NCBI GenBank assembly: GCA_902541435.1
Contig: CACBQR010000005.1
Span: forward strand, 1 to 42,162
Origin: an uncultured Alphaproteobacteria bacterium
GTDB taxonomy: Bacteria; Pseudomonadota; Alphaproteobacteria; HIMB59; GCA-002718135
Direction: 5' to 3'
DNA: 42,162 nucleotides
Positions 9,372 to 18,064 of the stretch are shown here, in pieces. The notes beneath the pieces were generated by a model. The model searched no databases. It was given only the letters and a program-made list of their open reading frames with translations, and was not told where the DNA came from. The position numbers and the translations under genes were made by a program. Each line of letters opens with the position of its first letter. Positions within the stretch are counted from its first letter, which is position 1.

Positions 9372-10073
9372 ATGAATAAAAGAATTCTTTTAAAAATTTC
9401 TGGAGAATCTTTAATGGGGTCCTCTAATTATGGCATTGATGTTTCAACTATAAATAAAATATCTAATGAAATTAAAAATGTTTATAAAAAAAAATATCAA
9501 ATTTGTCTAATTATTGGTGGTGGAAATATTTTTAGAGGCATAAAAGGAGCCTCAGAGGGAATTGATAGATCAACTTCTGATTACATGGGTATGTTGGCCA
9601 CAGTAATGAATGCTCTTTCTTTACAAAGTAGCTTAGAGAAAATTAACGTACCTACAAGAGTTCAATCTGCGATTACTATGTCTCAAATTGCTGAACCTTA
9701 TATAAGAAGAAGGGCAATAAGGCATTTAGAAAGAAATAGAATTGTAATTTTTGCAGCTGGAACTGGAAATCCATTTTTTTCTACTGATACAGCTGCTACT
9801 TTAAGGGCATCAGAATTAGACTGTGGATTAATTATAAAAGCAACAAAAGTAAACGGAATTTATGACAAAGATCCATTAAAATATAAAACAGCTAAATTAA
9901 TTAAAAAAATATCATATAATCAAGTTATAAATAAAAATTTAAAAGTAATGGATTTAACAGCAATTAGTTTAGCAAAAGATACTAAAATACCTATTTTTAT
10001 AACTAATATATTTAAAAAAAATTCACTCATTAATGTTTTGAATCATAAAGGATCATATAGTAAAATAAGTTAA
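9372..10073 (+). CDS. pyrH: Uridylate kinase (UMP kinase)
   Basis: Phosphorylates UMP to UDP in pyrimidine nucleotide synthesis; the bacterial enzyme is hexameric and belongs to the amino acid kinase fold. It has 233 residues. Motifs: LKISGESLMG (about 6-15), IIGGGNIFRG (about 47-56), DYMGMLATVMNAL, STDTAATLRASELDC (about 137-151) and KATKVNGIYDKDP. It lies in the conserved rpsB-tsf-pyrH-frr block and ends two bases before the frr ATG. Confidence 0.96.
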   Translation: MNKRILLKISGESLMGSSNYGIDVSTINKISNEIKNVYKKKYQICLIIGGGNIFRGIKGASEGIDRSTSDYMGMLATVMNALSLQSSLEKINVPTRVQSAITMSQIAEPYIRRRAIRHLERNRIVIFAAGTGNPFFSTDTAATLRASELDCGLIIKATKVNGIYDKDPLKYKTAKLIKKISYNQVINKNLKVMDLTAISLAKDTKIPIFITNIFKKNSLINVLNHKGSYSKIS

Positions 10074-10074
10074 T

Positions 10075-10617
10075 ATGAGTGAGTTAGAAAATAAAATGAA
10101 TTTAGCAGTTTCCCATTATGAAAAGGAATTAAATACCTTAAGAACCTCTAGAGCAAATCCTTCAATGCTAGATAATGTTTTTGTTGAAGCATATGGTTCA
10201 AAGACACCGTTAAATCAGCTAGGCAATATTTCTGTACAAGATGCAAGTACAATTACAATACAAGTTTGGGATGTTTCTTTATTAAAATCAATTGAAAATT
10301 CAATAACAGATTCAAATCTTGGTATTAATCCTCAAACAGATGGACAAATTATTAGACTGCCAATACCAAAATTAAGTGAAGAAAGAAGAAAAGAAATAAT
10401 AAAAATAGCTTCTGAATTTGCAGAAAATGCTAAAGTTTCAATACGAAATATAAGAAGAGATTTTATTGAAATATCAAAAAGTGAAAAAAAGAATTCTAAC
10501 CTATCAGAGGATGAATTAAAAAGAATATTAAATGATATTCAAAAGACAACAGACAATCATATTGATAAAATTGACAAAATATTAGATGCAAAAAAAGCTG
10601 ATATTTTGAAAGTATAA
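10075..10617 (+). CDS. frr: Ribosome recycling factor
   Basis: Works with EF-G to split post-termination ribosomes. It has 180 residues of the usual length, with TLRTSRANPSMLDNV in the first long helix, VWDVSLLKSIENSI, PIPKLSEERRKEI at the hinge, and a Lys/Glu-rich last helix of the three-helix bundle. It sits between pyrH and uppS as in most bacteria. The next gene begins two bases after its stop. Confidence 0.96.
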   Translation: MSELENKMNLAVSHYEKELNTLRTSRANPSMLDNVFVEAYGSKTPLNQLGNISVQDASTITIQVWDVSLLKSIENSITDSNLGINPQTDGQIIRLPIPKLSEERRKEIIKIASEFAENAKVSIRNIRRDFIEISKSEKKNSNLSEDELKRILNDIQKTTDNHIDKIDKILDAKKADILKV

Positions 10618-10619
10618 GA

Positions 10620-11303
10620 TTGAGTAATAATTTAAATCATATTGCTCTAATACTAGATGGAAATAAAAGATGGGCAAAATTAAAAGGCTATTCAAGTACA
10701 GCAGGTTACTCAAAAGGTTTTGAAAATATAAAAAAAATAGTCAGATACTCATTAAATAGAAAACTTCAAAACTTGACGATTTTTGCATTATCATCAGAAA
10801 ATTACAATAGGTCTACTATTAATATAATTTATGAAATTATTTATGAAAATTTCTCAAAAATATTTGATGACCTGGTAAAAGATAATGGAGTTAAAATTAA
10901 AATTTTTGGTTCAAGAAAGAACTTACCAATTAAAATTAAAGAAATATTTGAAAATATTGAAAATATTTCGTCTAAAAATAATAAACTAAATTTAAATATT
11001 GCTTTTAATTATGGGTTTAAAGAGGAAGTAAAAAATATTTTGCAAAATATAAAAAAAAATAATTTATCGATAAATATTAATAATGAAAAAGAAATAGATA
11101 AATTATTTTATATAGGATTTTTACCAGATCCTGATTTATTAATACGAACAGGCGGGTATCAGAGATTAAGTAATTTTATTATGTATAATCTAACTTATAC
11201 TGAATTATTTTTTACTGAGACTCTTTGGCCAGATTTTTCAGAAAATGAATATCAATCTATAATTGATAAGTATTTTAAAATTAAAAGAAAATATGGCTTA
11301 TAA
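10620..11303 (+). CDS. uppS: Isoprenyl transferase (undecaprenyl diphosphate synthase family)
   Basis: A cis-prenyltransferase that makes the C55 lipid carrier for peptidoglycan and LPS. It has 227 residues. Visible motifs are LDGNKRWA (catalytic Asp), TIFALSSENYNR, DPDLLIRTGGYQRLSNF and ELFFTETLWPDF. By alignment with E. coli UppS, two normally conserved residues differ: Arg39 is Ser and His43 is Tyr (GYSSTAGY against the usual R-x-x-GH pattern). The remaining diphosphate-binding residues are kept. The start is TTG two bases after the frr stop; no ATG gives a full N-terminus. The last codons overlap cdsA. Confidence 0.9.
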   Translation: MSNNLNHIALILDGNKRWAKLKGYSSTAGYSKGFENIKKIVRYSLNRKLQNLTIFALSSENYNRSTINIIYEIIYENFSKIFDDLVKDNGVKIKIFGSRKNLPIKIKEIFENIENISSKNNKLNLNIAFNYGFKEEVKNILQNIKKNNLSININNEKEIDKLFYIGFLPDPDLLIRTGGYQRLSNFIMYNLTYTELFFTETLWPDFSENEYQSIIDKYFKIKRKYGL

Positions 11304-11910
11304 AAATTTTTTATTAAGATTATTTTTTTCCTTTATTTTTATTACAATATATTTTTCAATTTCCTATATTGATTTTACCTTAGTTTTTTACTTTATAGTT
11401 ACTGTGTATTTTGGTATTTTAATTGAAATTATTTTTAACTTTGAAAAATATAAAGTTATACCGTTATTATATTTAATTATATCATTTATTTTTTTTATTT
11501 TAATAAATTTTGATAATTTAATATTTTTAAATTTTAATTTATTTATATTCACTGTTATAACTTTCGATATTTTTTCTTATGTAATTGGAAAGTCATTTGG
11601 ACATACAAAATTAATAAAAATAAGCCCTAATAAAACTGTAGAGGGATTAATTGGAGGGACTGTCATTTCTTTTGCACTCTCTATAATGTTGGCTTATTTT
11701 TTTGAAATTAAGATAAATATCGAATTTCTTTTTTTGACAGTTTTTGTTATTATTTTTGCATTTATCGGTGATATTATAGAATCTTATTTTAAGAGAAAAA
11801 ATAATTTAAAAAATTCCAGTGAATTGATACCAGGGCACGGAGGTATTTTTGATAGATTTGATAGTTTTTTATTCTCAATTATTCTATATTCTTTATTTTT
11901 AAATTTCTAA
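11293..11910 (+). CDS. cdsA: Phosphatidate cytidylyltransferase (CDP-diacylglycerol synthase)
   Basis: A multi-spanning inner-membrane enzyme that makes CDP-diacylglycerol from phosphatidate and CTP for phospholipid synthesis. The C-terminal signature is SYFKRKNNLKN followed by LIPGHGGIFDRFDS. The family pattern K-R-x4-K-D is changed to K-N here; the Asp is normally a conserved metal ligand. With the ATG at 11293 it has 205 residues, shorter than the 265-285 usual for the family, mainly because N-terminal helices are missing. The track start at 11263 would lie deep inside uppS, so the internal ATG (MAYKNFLLRLF) with an 11-base overlap is preferred. Confidence 0.87.
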   Translation: MAYKNFLLRLFFSFIFITIYFSISYIDFTLVFYFIVTVYFGILIEIIFNFEKYKVIPLLYLIISFIFFILINFDNLIFLNFNLFIFTVITFDIFSYVIGKSFGHTKLIKISPNKTVEGLIGGTVISFALSIMLAYFFEIKINIEFLFLTVFVIIFAFIGDIIESYFKRKNNLKNSSELIPGHGGIFDRFDSFLFSIILYSLFLNF

Positions 11911-11911
11911 A

Positions 11912-13063
11912 ATGAATATTAATATATTTGGAAGCACAGGTATTATTGGCAAAAAAACATTAGAATTAATTGATAAAAATTTTTCTAAAATAGAAGTTAA
12001 TCTTTTATGCGCTAAATCAAATTCCAATTTACTAAAAAAACAGATTTATAAATATAATCCTAAATATGCTTTTCTTTATGATGGTTTTAAATTTAAATAT
12101 AAAAAAAATATAATTGGAAAAACTAAAATTTTAAATTTTAATGAATTATTAAATTATTTATCAAATAGTAAGTCTGATTTAAGTATATTAGCAATATCTG
12201 GTTATAAATCATTGTATTTTCTTGATCATATAGTTAAAAATACTAATTTCTTGGGAATAGTAAGTAAAGAAGCTATTGTATCGGCAGGACACATTTTTAA
12301 AAAAAAAAATTATTTTAAAAAAACAAAAATTATACCTCTTGACTCTGAACATTTTTCACTTTTTGAATTGTTTAAAAAAACTGGTAATTTTAATTCAATC
12401 AATAAAATCATTTTAACTGCATCAGGAGGACCTTTTCATAAAAGGAAATTTAATACTTTAAAAAATATAAAATTTTCAGAAGCTATTAAACATCCTAAAT
12501 GGAAAATGGGTTATAAAAATAGTATTGACTCAGCAACTTTAGCTAACAAATGTTTAGAAATAATTGAAGCTCATTATCTTTTTGATATTCCTTATGAAAA
12601 GCTAAATATTCTGATACATCCAGAAGCAATAGTTCATTCTGTTGTTGAATATAATAATTATGTAACTCATTTAAATTTATTTAAAAATGATATGAAAATT
12701 CCAATATATAATTTTCTACTTCACTCCAATTCAAAATATAAAATTTATAACAAAAAATTATTTCTTTCAGATTATAATAATTTAAACTTCAAAAATGTTA
12801 GTAATGATATTTTTCCCATTTTTAAATTATTTATTAATTTAAATAAAAAAAAACCACAAAATTTAATTAAATTTAATATTGGAAATGAATATGCAGTTAA
12901 TTTATTTAAAAATAATATGATAAATTATACAGATATTTACAAAATAATTGAAAAAGTAACTTCTATAAATTTGTATTCTTCTGTAAACACTATTAAAGAT
13001 ATAATTAATTATCATGAAGAAATTGAAAGAAAATTACAACATTTTAAAATTAATAATATTTAG
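11912..13063 (+). CDS. dxr: 1-deoxy-D-xylulose 5-phosphate reductoisomerase
   Basis: The second step of the non-mevalonate (MEP) isoprenoid pathway; NADPH-dependent. It has 383 residues. Motifs: nucleotide-binding GSTGIIGKKT (about 7-16), SKEAIVSAG (about 117), DSEHFSLFEL (metal-binding Asp and Glu region, about 143), TASGGPFH (about 169) and HPKWKMGYKNSIDSATLANK (about 193). It contains an A10 run (12299-12308) that stays in frame, unlike the run in lipA. The last 50 bases overlap bamA in another frame. Partner enzymes IspD and IspF are encoded by the ispDF fusion near the window end. Confidence 0.95.
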   Translation: MNINIFGSTGIIGKKTLELIDKNFSKIEVNLLCAKSNSNLLKKQIYKYNPKYAFLYDGFKFKYKKNIIGKTKILNFNELLNYLSNSKSDLSILAISGYKSLYFLDHIVKNTNFLGIVSKEAIVSAGHIFKKKNYFKKTKIIPLDSEHFSLFELFKKTGNFNSINKIILTASGGPFHKRKFNTLKNIKFSEAIKHPKWKMGYKNSIDSATLANKCLEIIEAHYLFDIPYEKLNILIHPEAIVHSVVEYNNYVTHLNLFKNDMKIPIYNFLLHSNSKYKIYNKKLFLSDYNNLNFKNVSNDIFPIFKLFINLNKKKPQNLIKFNIGNEYAVNLFKNNMINYTDIYKIIEKVTSINLYSSVNTIKDIINYHEEIERKLQHFKINNI

Positions 13064-15284
13064 TTTTATTTTAATCATCAGTATCAACAAATCCATTTTT
13101 GCTAATGACATCACTTTTGAAATTCAAGGAAATAATTTTACTGATGACAGTGTAATTTTATCACTTTTAAAAAATATACCTCAGGATATTAATAAGGAAT
13201 ATAGTAATGATATTATTAAAATTCTAAATGATTCTAATCTTTTTTCCAATGTAACTGTAAAATATGAAGATAATAAGTTCATTATTAAAGTAAAAGAATT
13301 TCCAAATATCGATAAGTTAAATTTTGATAATAATGAAAGACTAGATGATGAAGAATTAGAATTAATTGCTACACAAACAAATCTTACCAATTTTAATACT
13401 GAATCATTAAATATTTTTATTAATGAAATTAAAAAACTATATGAGTCGTTTGGTTATAATAATGTAAAAATAGACTTTTACGAAAAATTCTATCAAGAAA
13501 CAAATACAGTAGATTTATATTTTAATATTCAAGAAGGTAAGATAACAAAAATAGATAATATCTTATTTAACGGAAATAATAACTTCTTGGCTCAAGATTT
13601 AAAAGAAATTATCAAGTCAAAGACTAGAACAATAAGAAATATTTTTGCCAATAATAATTTTAAACCTCTTACTGTTGAGCGAGATAAATATTTAATTGAA
13701 ACCTATTACAAAGATAATGGTTTTCTTGATATCGATGTTCAAACTAAAATTGAGTATTTAGAAACAAATAAAGTAAATTTATACTTTAATATTAATGAAG
13801 GAGAAATTTATACTTTATCATCCATTAAAATATCAGATGAAGATAATATTATTAGTAATAATATATTAGATTTAATCAATTTAGAGATAACTAACTTTGA
13901 ACAAATAGAAACTATTTTTTCAATATCTAAAATTAATGAATTAAAAAATAATATTTCTTCAATAATTCTTGATGGAGAAGTTGAATTTTTTGAAATACTT
14001 GTATTTGATAAAAAACAAAGAAATAATGTTGATGTCCTTTTTAAGATATCATCTGTTGAGCCAAAATATGCCAACCAAATCAACATTCAGGGAAATTCAA
14101 GAACATTTGATTATGTTATTAGAAGAGAATTACAAATTATCGAAGGAGATGCTTTATATCCAAATCAAATTCAAAAAATTAGAGATAAACTTATTTCATT
14201 AAATTTATTTGAAACTGTTAATGTAAAAGAACAAGTAATTGATGATAAAAATGTTAATTTAATCATTGAGGTTAAAGAAAAACAGACTGGAACATTCAAT
14301 GCTGGTGTATCTGTTGGGACTTTAGATGGATTTTCAATAGTAACTGGTTTGAGAGAAAGAAATTTTTATGGCACTGGCAGATCTTTAGATGTTCTTGTCA
14401 ATACATCTCAAGATAAAAATCAATTCAAATTGATTACAACAGATAGATTGTCATATGAAAATGATGTAAATATTAGTTATAGCCTAAACTATAAGCAGAA
14501 TGATTATTCAGAAGCAAGTTCATATAAACTAGATACTTTTACTGGTGGAATTGGAATAGGCTATAAATTAAATTCAAATTTATATCATAATGTAGATCTT
14601 GAATATGTATTAAAAGATTATAATATTACTAATAGGTCTACGGTTTCAAATACAATACTCGACTCTTCTGGAGCTAATATGAGTTATCTCATTAAAAATA
14701 ATTTAAGATATTCAACTTTAAATCCTGGATTTGTCTCTAAAAATGGAAATTATATAAATTTAAATAATGCTATAGAAACACCAACCAGTTCTAGTAATGG
14801 ATTTGTAAGAAATCTTATAACAATTAGAAATTATTATAGCTCTAATAATAATATATTTTCAATTCAAACTAAATTTGGAAATATTTTTTCTCTAAATAAT
14901 AATGATATTTTGACTGATGATAAATTTGCTCTTGGTGGAAGATGGTTGAGAGGCTTCGATATATATGGAGCTGGTCCTCGTAATTCTAGAAGTTCATATG
15001 TCGGTGGAAATAATATTATAGTAACAAAATTAGATTATTCTAAAGAAATTACAAGAAATTCAAATTTTCCAATTTATTTAAATATTTTTAATGATTACGG
15101 TTTATTGTGGGAAAATAAAACAAAGCCTACCAACAGTGATAATAGTTTGAGAGTTTCGGCTGGTTTTGGCTTAAAATATTATTCTCCTATAGGCCCTATT
15201 GGCTTTTCATGGGGTTTTCCAATTCAGGATGAAGATTATGATATTAAAAGAATGTTCTTATTTTCTATAGGCAATATAGATTGA
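13014..15284 (+). CDS. bamA: Outer membrane protein assembly factor BamA
   Basis: An Omp85 protein that inserts beta-barrels into the outer membrane. It has 756 residues. A signal peptide with a hydrophobic core (LIIFSFILIISI) ends near IFA, about residue 30. Five POTRA repeats follow to about 420 (for example KITKIDNILFNGNNNF and IQGNSRTFDYVIRRELQI), then a 16-strand barrel with the L6 motif GGRWLRGF near 641. The start at ATG 13014 lies inside dxr, but only this region supplies the signal peptide. The last residues are FLFSIGNID, so the protein does not end in the Phe or Trp typical of the barrel C-terminal signal. Its usual upstream neighbour rseP is absent. Confidence 0.95.
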   Translation: MKKLKENYNILKLIIFSFILIISINKSIFANDITFEIQGNNFTDDSVILSLLKNIPQDINKEYSNDIIKILNDSNLFSNVTVKYEDNKFIIKVKEFPNIDKLNFDNNERLDDEELELIATQTNLTNFNTESLNIFINEIKKLYESFGYNNVKIDFYEKFYQETNTVDLYFNIQEGKITKIDNILFNGNNNFLAQDLKEIIKSKTRTIRNIFANNNFKPLTVERDKYLIETYYKDNGFLDIDVQTKIEYLETNKVNLYFNINEGEIYTLSSIKISDEDNIISNNILDLINLEITNFEQIETIFSISKINELKNNISSIILDGEVEFFEILVFDKKQRNNVDVLFKISSVEPKYANQINIQGNSRTFDYVIRRELQIIEGDALYPNQIQKIRDKLISLNLFETVNVKEQVIDDKNVNLIIEVKEKQTGTFNAGVSVGTLDGFSIVTGLRERNFYGTGRSLDVLVNTSQDKNQFKLITTDRLSYENDVNISYSLNYKQNDYSEASSYKLDTFTGGIGIGYKLNSNLYHNVDLEYVLKDYNITNRSTVSNTILDSSGANMSYLIKNNLRYSTLNPGFVSKNGNYINLNNAIETPTSSSNGFVRNLITIRNYYSSNNNIFSIQTKFGNIFSLNNNDILTDDKFALGGRWLRGFDIYGAGPRNSRSSYVGGNNIIVTKLDYSKEITRNSNFPIYLNIFNDYGLLWENKTKPTNSDNSLRVSAGFGLKYYSPIGPIGFSWGFPIQDEDYDIKRMFLFSIGNID

Positions 15285-15814
15285 AATTTTTTTTTCTTAT
15301 AATTTATTTTTATTTTTTTATTTTTTTTAATACACTTTATGCTCAATCTATAGCTATAATAAATATACAAACTATTATAGACAATAATAACCAGTATATT
15401 GATATTGTAAAAAAAATAGAAATCGATCAAGAAATATATTTGGAAAATTTTAAAAATAAAGAAATTAATTTAAAGAAAAAATTTGAGGATATTGAAAATT
15501 CTAAACTTATATTAGGTGAAGAAGAATTAAATTTGCAAATTGAAAATTATAATCAAGAACTTACAAATTTTACAGTTGAAGTTGAAGAATTTAATTTACA
15601 TTATCAAAATGAAATTATTAATATAAGAGAAGATATTTTAAATGAAATTATTTTATTACTTGAAAAATTTGCTATTGAAAATCAACTTGATCTGATATTA
15701 GACTCGACAAGTTATTTGATTGCATCTAATTCTTTAGATATAACAGATAAAATTAATAACGAATTAGAAAATATTAAAATTAAATTGGAATATACAAACT
15801 TTGAAAAAAATTAA
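15281..15814 (+). CDS. skp: Skp/OmpH family periplasmic chaperone
   Basis: Holds unfolded outer-membrane proteins in the periplasm for delivery to BamA. It has 177 residues. A very aromatic signal peptide (residues 1-21, ending LYA before QS) is followed by the beta segment SIAIINIQTIID. Long Glu/Lys-rich coiled-coil arms lie at about 50-125, and the final strand is LDLILDSTSYLIA. The start is TTG overlapping the bamA stop as TTGA; no other start keeps the signal peptide. A T9 run follows the start, so this region is prone to sequencing error, but the frame is intact. Placement between bamA and lpxD is canonical. Confidence 0.9.
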   Translation: MKFFFLIIYFYFFIFFNTLYAQSIAIINIQTIIDNNNQYIDIVKKIEIDQEIYLENFKNKEINLKKKFEDIENSKLILGEEELNLQIENYNQELTNFTVEVEEFNLHYQNEIINIREDILNEIILLLEKFAIENQLDLILDSTSYLIASNSLDITDKINNELENIKIKLEYTNFEKN

Positions 15815-16787
15815 GTATTTAGAAATTAAAAATTTACTAGAAAAGAATTTTATAGATGTAAGTTCTAAATTATCAAATAATGATATTTTTTTAAGTATTA
15901 AAACTATACAAAATGCAACTAATGCAGATTTATCTTTTTTCTCGAATAAGAAATATTCCAATTTATTAAAAAATACTAAAGCTAAAGCTTGTTTGATTGA
16001 TCTTAAATATTCAAATTTACTTCCTAAAAGTTGTCAACCAATAATTGTAAACGATCCATATTTTTCATTAGCTTTAATAACTAATATGTTTAATGATCAA
16101 TCTTTAAAATCAAATGGGATAATTTCAAATCATTCGATAATTAGCTCTAAAAGCAATCTTCATGACAACATACAAATTAATCCATTTACTTCAATTAATG
16201 ATAACTGTGTAATTCATGATAACGTATATATTGGTTCAAATGTACATATTGGTCCTAATGTACAAATTCATAAAAATGTAATAATTCACGATAATGTTTC
16301 AATTTCCAATTCATTAATTATGGAAAATTGTGAAATAAAATCTGGTGCACGTATTGGAGGATCTGGATTTGGATTTGAAGAAAAGTCCAAGCAAAAAATT
16401 TTTCACAGCGGTAATGTGATTATAAAAAAAAATTCTTCCATTGGCTCAAATACAACTATTGATAGAGCTGCTTTTGATTCTACTATCATTGGCGAATTTT
16501 CAAATATAGACAATTTAGTACAAATTGCCCATAATGTTATCATAGGAGATTATGCAATAATTGCTGCTCAGGTTGGAATTGCAGGAAGTACAAATATTGG
16601 AGATTTTGTAAAGGTAGGTGGGCAAGCAGGTATTGCAGGTCACTTATTTATAGGTAATAATGTTACTATTGCAGCTAAAAGTGGGGTGACTAAGAACATA
16701 CCTGATAATAAAATAGTTGCTGGTTTTCCAGCTAAAGATATTAATCTATGGAAAAAAGAAATAATTAAAAATGGTCTAACAAAATGA
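15801..16787 (+). CDS. lpxD: UDP-3-O-(3-hydroxyacyl)glucosamine N-acyltransferase
   Basis: The third step of lipid A synthesis: adds the second acyl chain to UDP-3-O-acyl-glucosamine using acyl-ACP. It has 328 residues. The N-terminal uridine-binding domain (about 1-100) contains DLSFFSNKKY. A left-handed beta-helix of hexapeptide repeats follows from about 105 (INPFTSINDNCVIHDNVYIG). The catalytic His is in QIAHNVIIG, near residue 243. The start is TTG, 14 bases inside skp; the family N-terminus requires it. The end overlaps fabZ by ATGA. Confidence 0.95.
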   Translation: MKKIKYLEIKNLLEKNFIDVSSKLSNNDIFLSIKTIQNATNADLSFFSNKKYSNLLKNTKAKACLIDLKYSNLLPKSCQPIIVNDPYFSLALITNMFNDQSLKSNGIISNHSIISSKSNLHDNIQINPFTSINDNCVIHDNVYIGSNVHIGPNVQIHKNVIIHDNVSISNSLIMENCEIKSGARIGGSGFGFEEKSKQKIFHSGNVIIKKNSSIGSNTTIDRAAFDSTIIGEFSNIDNLVQIAHNVIIGDYAIIAAQVGIAGSTNIGDFVKVGGQAGIAGHLFIGNNVTIAAKSGVTKNIPDNKIVAGFPAKDINLWKKEIIKNGLTK

Positions 16788-17218
16788 ATTTAGATTTAAA
16801 TGAAATAAAACAACTTATTCCTCATAGAGATCCATTTTTGTTTGTTGATACATGTAAAGTTATTGTTCCTGGCGAACATGGTATATCTAAAAAAATGTTT
16901 TCAAATAATGAGTATTTTTTTAAGGGGCATTTTCCAGAAAACCCAATTGTTCCTGGAGTAATTATTGTAGAAGCAATGGCACAAACAGCCGGTATTGTTG
17001 TTTCATATAAACTTAGAGATTATAAAGATAAATCAGTTTTATTTATGAGTGTAAATAAAGCAAAGTTCAGAAAACCAATACTTCCAAATGATCATGTAAG
17101 TTTTGAAGTTAAATTTATTAATAGTGTTCGTGATGTTTATAAATTTGAAGGTATTTGCTTTAAAGATAATACAAAGGTTAGTGAAGCTGAGTTCTCTGCT
17201 ATGATTACTTATAAGTAA
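16784..17218 (+). CDS. fabZ: 3-hydroxyacyl-ACP dehydratase FabZ
   Basis: Dehydrates 3-hydroxyacyl-ACP in type II fatty-acid elongation, competing with LpxA/LpxD for the hydroxyacyl substrate. It has 144 residues in a single hot-dog domain. Motifs: IPHRDPFLFVD at the N-terminus, then GHFPENPIVPGVIIVEAMAQ carrying the catalytic His (about 49) and Glu (about 63). The start overlaps lpxD by four bases. The stop lies in a perfect 16-bp palindrome (17204-17219), which could be chance in such AT-rich DNA. A 60-base gap separates it from lpxA. Confidence 0.95.
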   Translation: MNLDLNEIKQLIPHRDPFLFVDTCKVIVPGEHGISKKMFSNNEYFFKGHFPENPIVPGVIIVEAMAQTAGIVVSYKLRDYKDKSVLFMSVNKAKFRKPILPNDHVSFEVKFINSVRDVYKFEGICFKDNTKVSEAEFSAMITYK

Positions 17219-17278
17219 TAATCAGTAACATATTATTTATTTAAAGATCAAACTAGTTAATTTAATACAAAGATAAAT

Positions 17279-18064
17279 ATGATACATCCCTCAGCTGTAA
17301 TTTCAAATAAAGCAGAAATAGATGAAACCACAAATATCGGGCCATTTTGCATAATTGGAGAAGGAGTAAAGATTGGAAAAAATAATAATTTACTTTCACA
17401 TGTATCTATAATTGGAAATACAACAATAGAGAATAATAACTATTTTTATCCATTTTGTAGTATAGGATCTGAACCTCAAGATTTAAAATATAATAATGAA
17501 AAATCATTTCTAAAAATTGGAAGTGGTAATAAATTTAGAGAAAACGTTACTGTAAACCCTGGTACATATGGCGGTGGTCTTAATACTCTAATAGAAGATA
17601 ATTGTTTATTTATGGTTGGTTCCCACGTAGCACATGATTGTAAAATTCAATCAAATGTTATTTTAGCAAATAATGCTACCCTTGCTGGACATGTAGAAAT
17701 TGACAATAATGCAATTTTAGGAGGTAACTCAGCAATACATCAATTTGTTAGAATAGGGAAATATGCAATGATTGGTGGTATGAGTGGTGTTGAAAAAGAT
17801 ATAATTCCATATGGTTTGTATACAGGAATAAGAGAAAATTTAAAAAGCCTTAACGTTATTGGTTTAAAAAGAAAGGGTCTAACGTCTAATAATATTAATG
17901 AAATTAAAAATCTTATCAATTTAATTTTTAACAAAAATGATACAATAGACAATAATATAAAAAATAGTTTAGTTGTAAAATCTGAAATTAAAGAAATTAA
18001 AGAAGTAATTAAATTTCTAAATTCACATTCAAAAAGAGGTATTACGGCTTTTGAAAATGACTAA
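17279..18064 (+). CDS. lpxA: UDP-N-acetylglucosamine 3-O-acyltransferase
   Basis: The first committed step of lipid A synthesis: transfers a 3-hydroxyacyl chain from ACP to UDP-GlcNAc. It has 261 residues. Hexapeptide beta-helix repeats run from MIHPSAVISNKAEID to about residue 185. The catalytic His is in GSHVAHDC (about 118), with NNATLAGHVEI and GGNSAIHQFVRIGKYAMIGG after it. A C-terminal helical domain follows. Its ATG comes after a 60-base AT-rich gap without a clear promoter or terminator, and it overlaps lpxI by 8 bases. Confidence 0.95.
   Translation: MIHPSAVISNKAEIDETTNIGPFCIIGEGVKIGKNNNLLSHVSIIGNTTIENNNYFYPFCSIGSEPQDLKYNNEKSFLKIGSGNKFRENVTVNPGTYGGGLNTLIEDNCLFMVGSHVAHDCKIQSNVILANNATLAGHVEIDNNAILGGNSAIHQFVRIGKYAMIGGMSGVEKDIIPYGLYTGIRENLKSLNVIGLKRKGLTSNNINEIKNLINLIFNKNDTIDNNIKNSLVVKSEIKEIKEVIKFLNSHSKRGITAFEND

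Noticed and set aside
11263-11292. cdsA start at ATG 11263
   Set aside because: It would overlap uppS by 41 bases and add charged residues before the first helix; ATG 11293 is more plausible.
17204-17219. Perfect 16-bp palindrome ATTACTTATAAGTAAT at the fabZ stop
   Set aside because: In DNA this AT-rich a few such palindromes are expected by chance in 42 kb; there is no T-run after it and no second copy was noticed.
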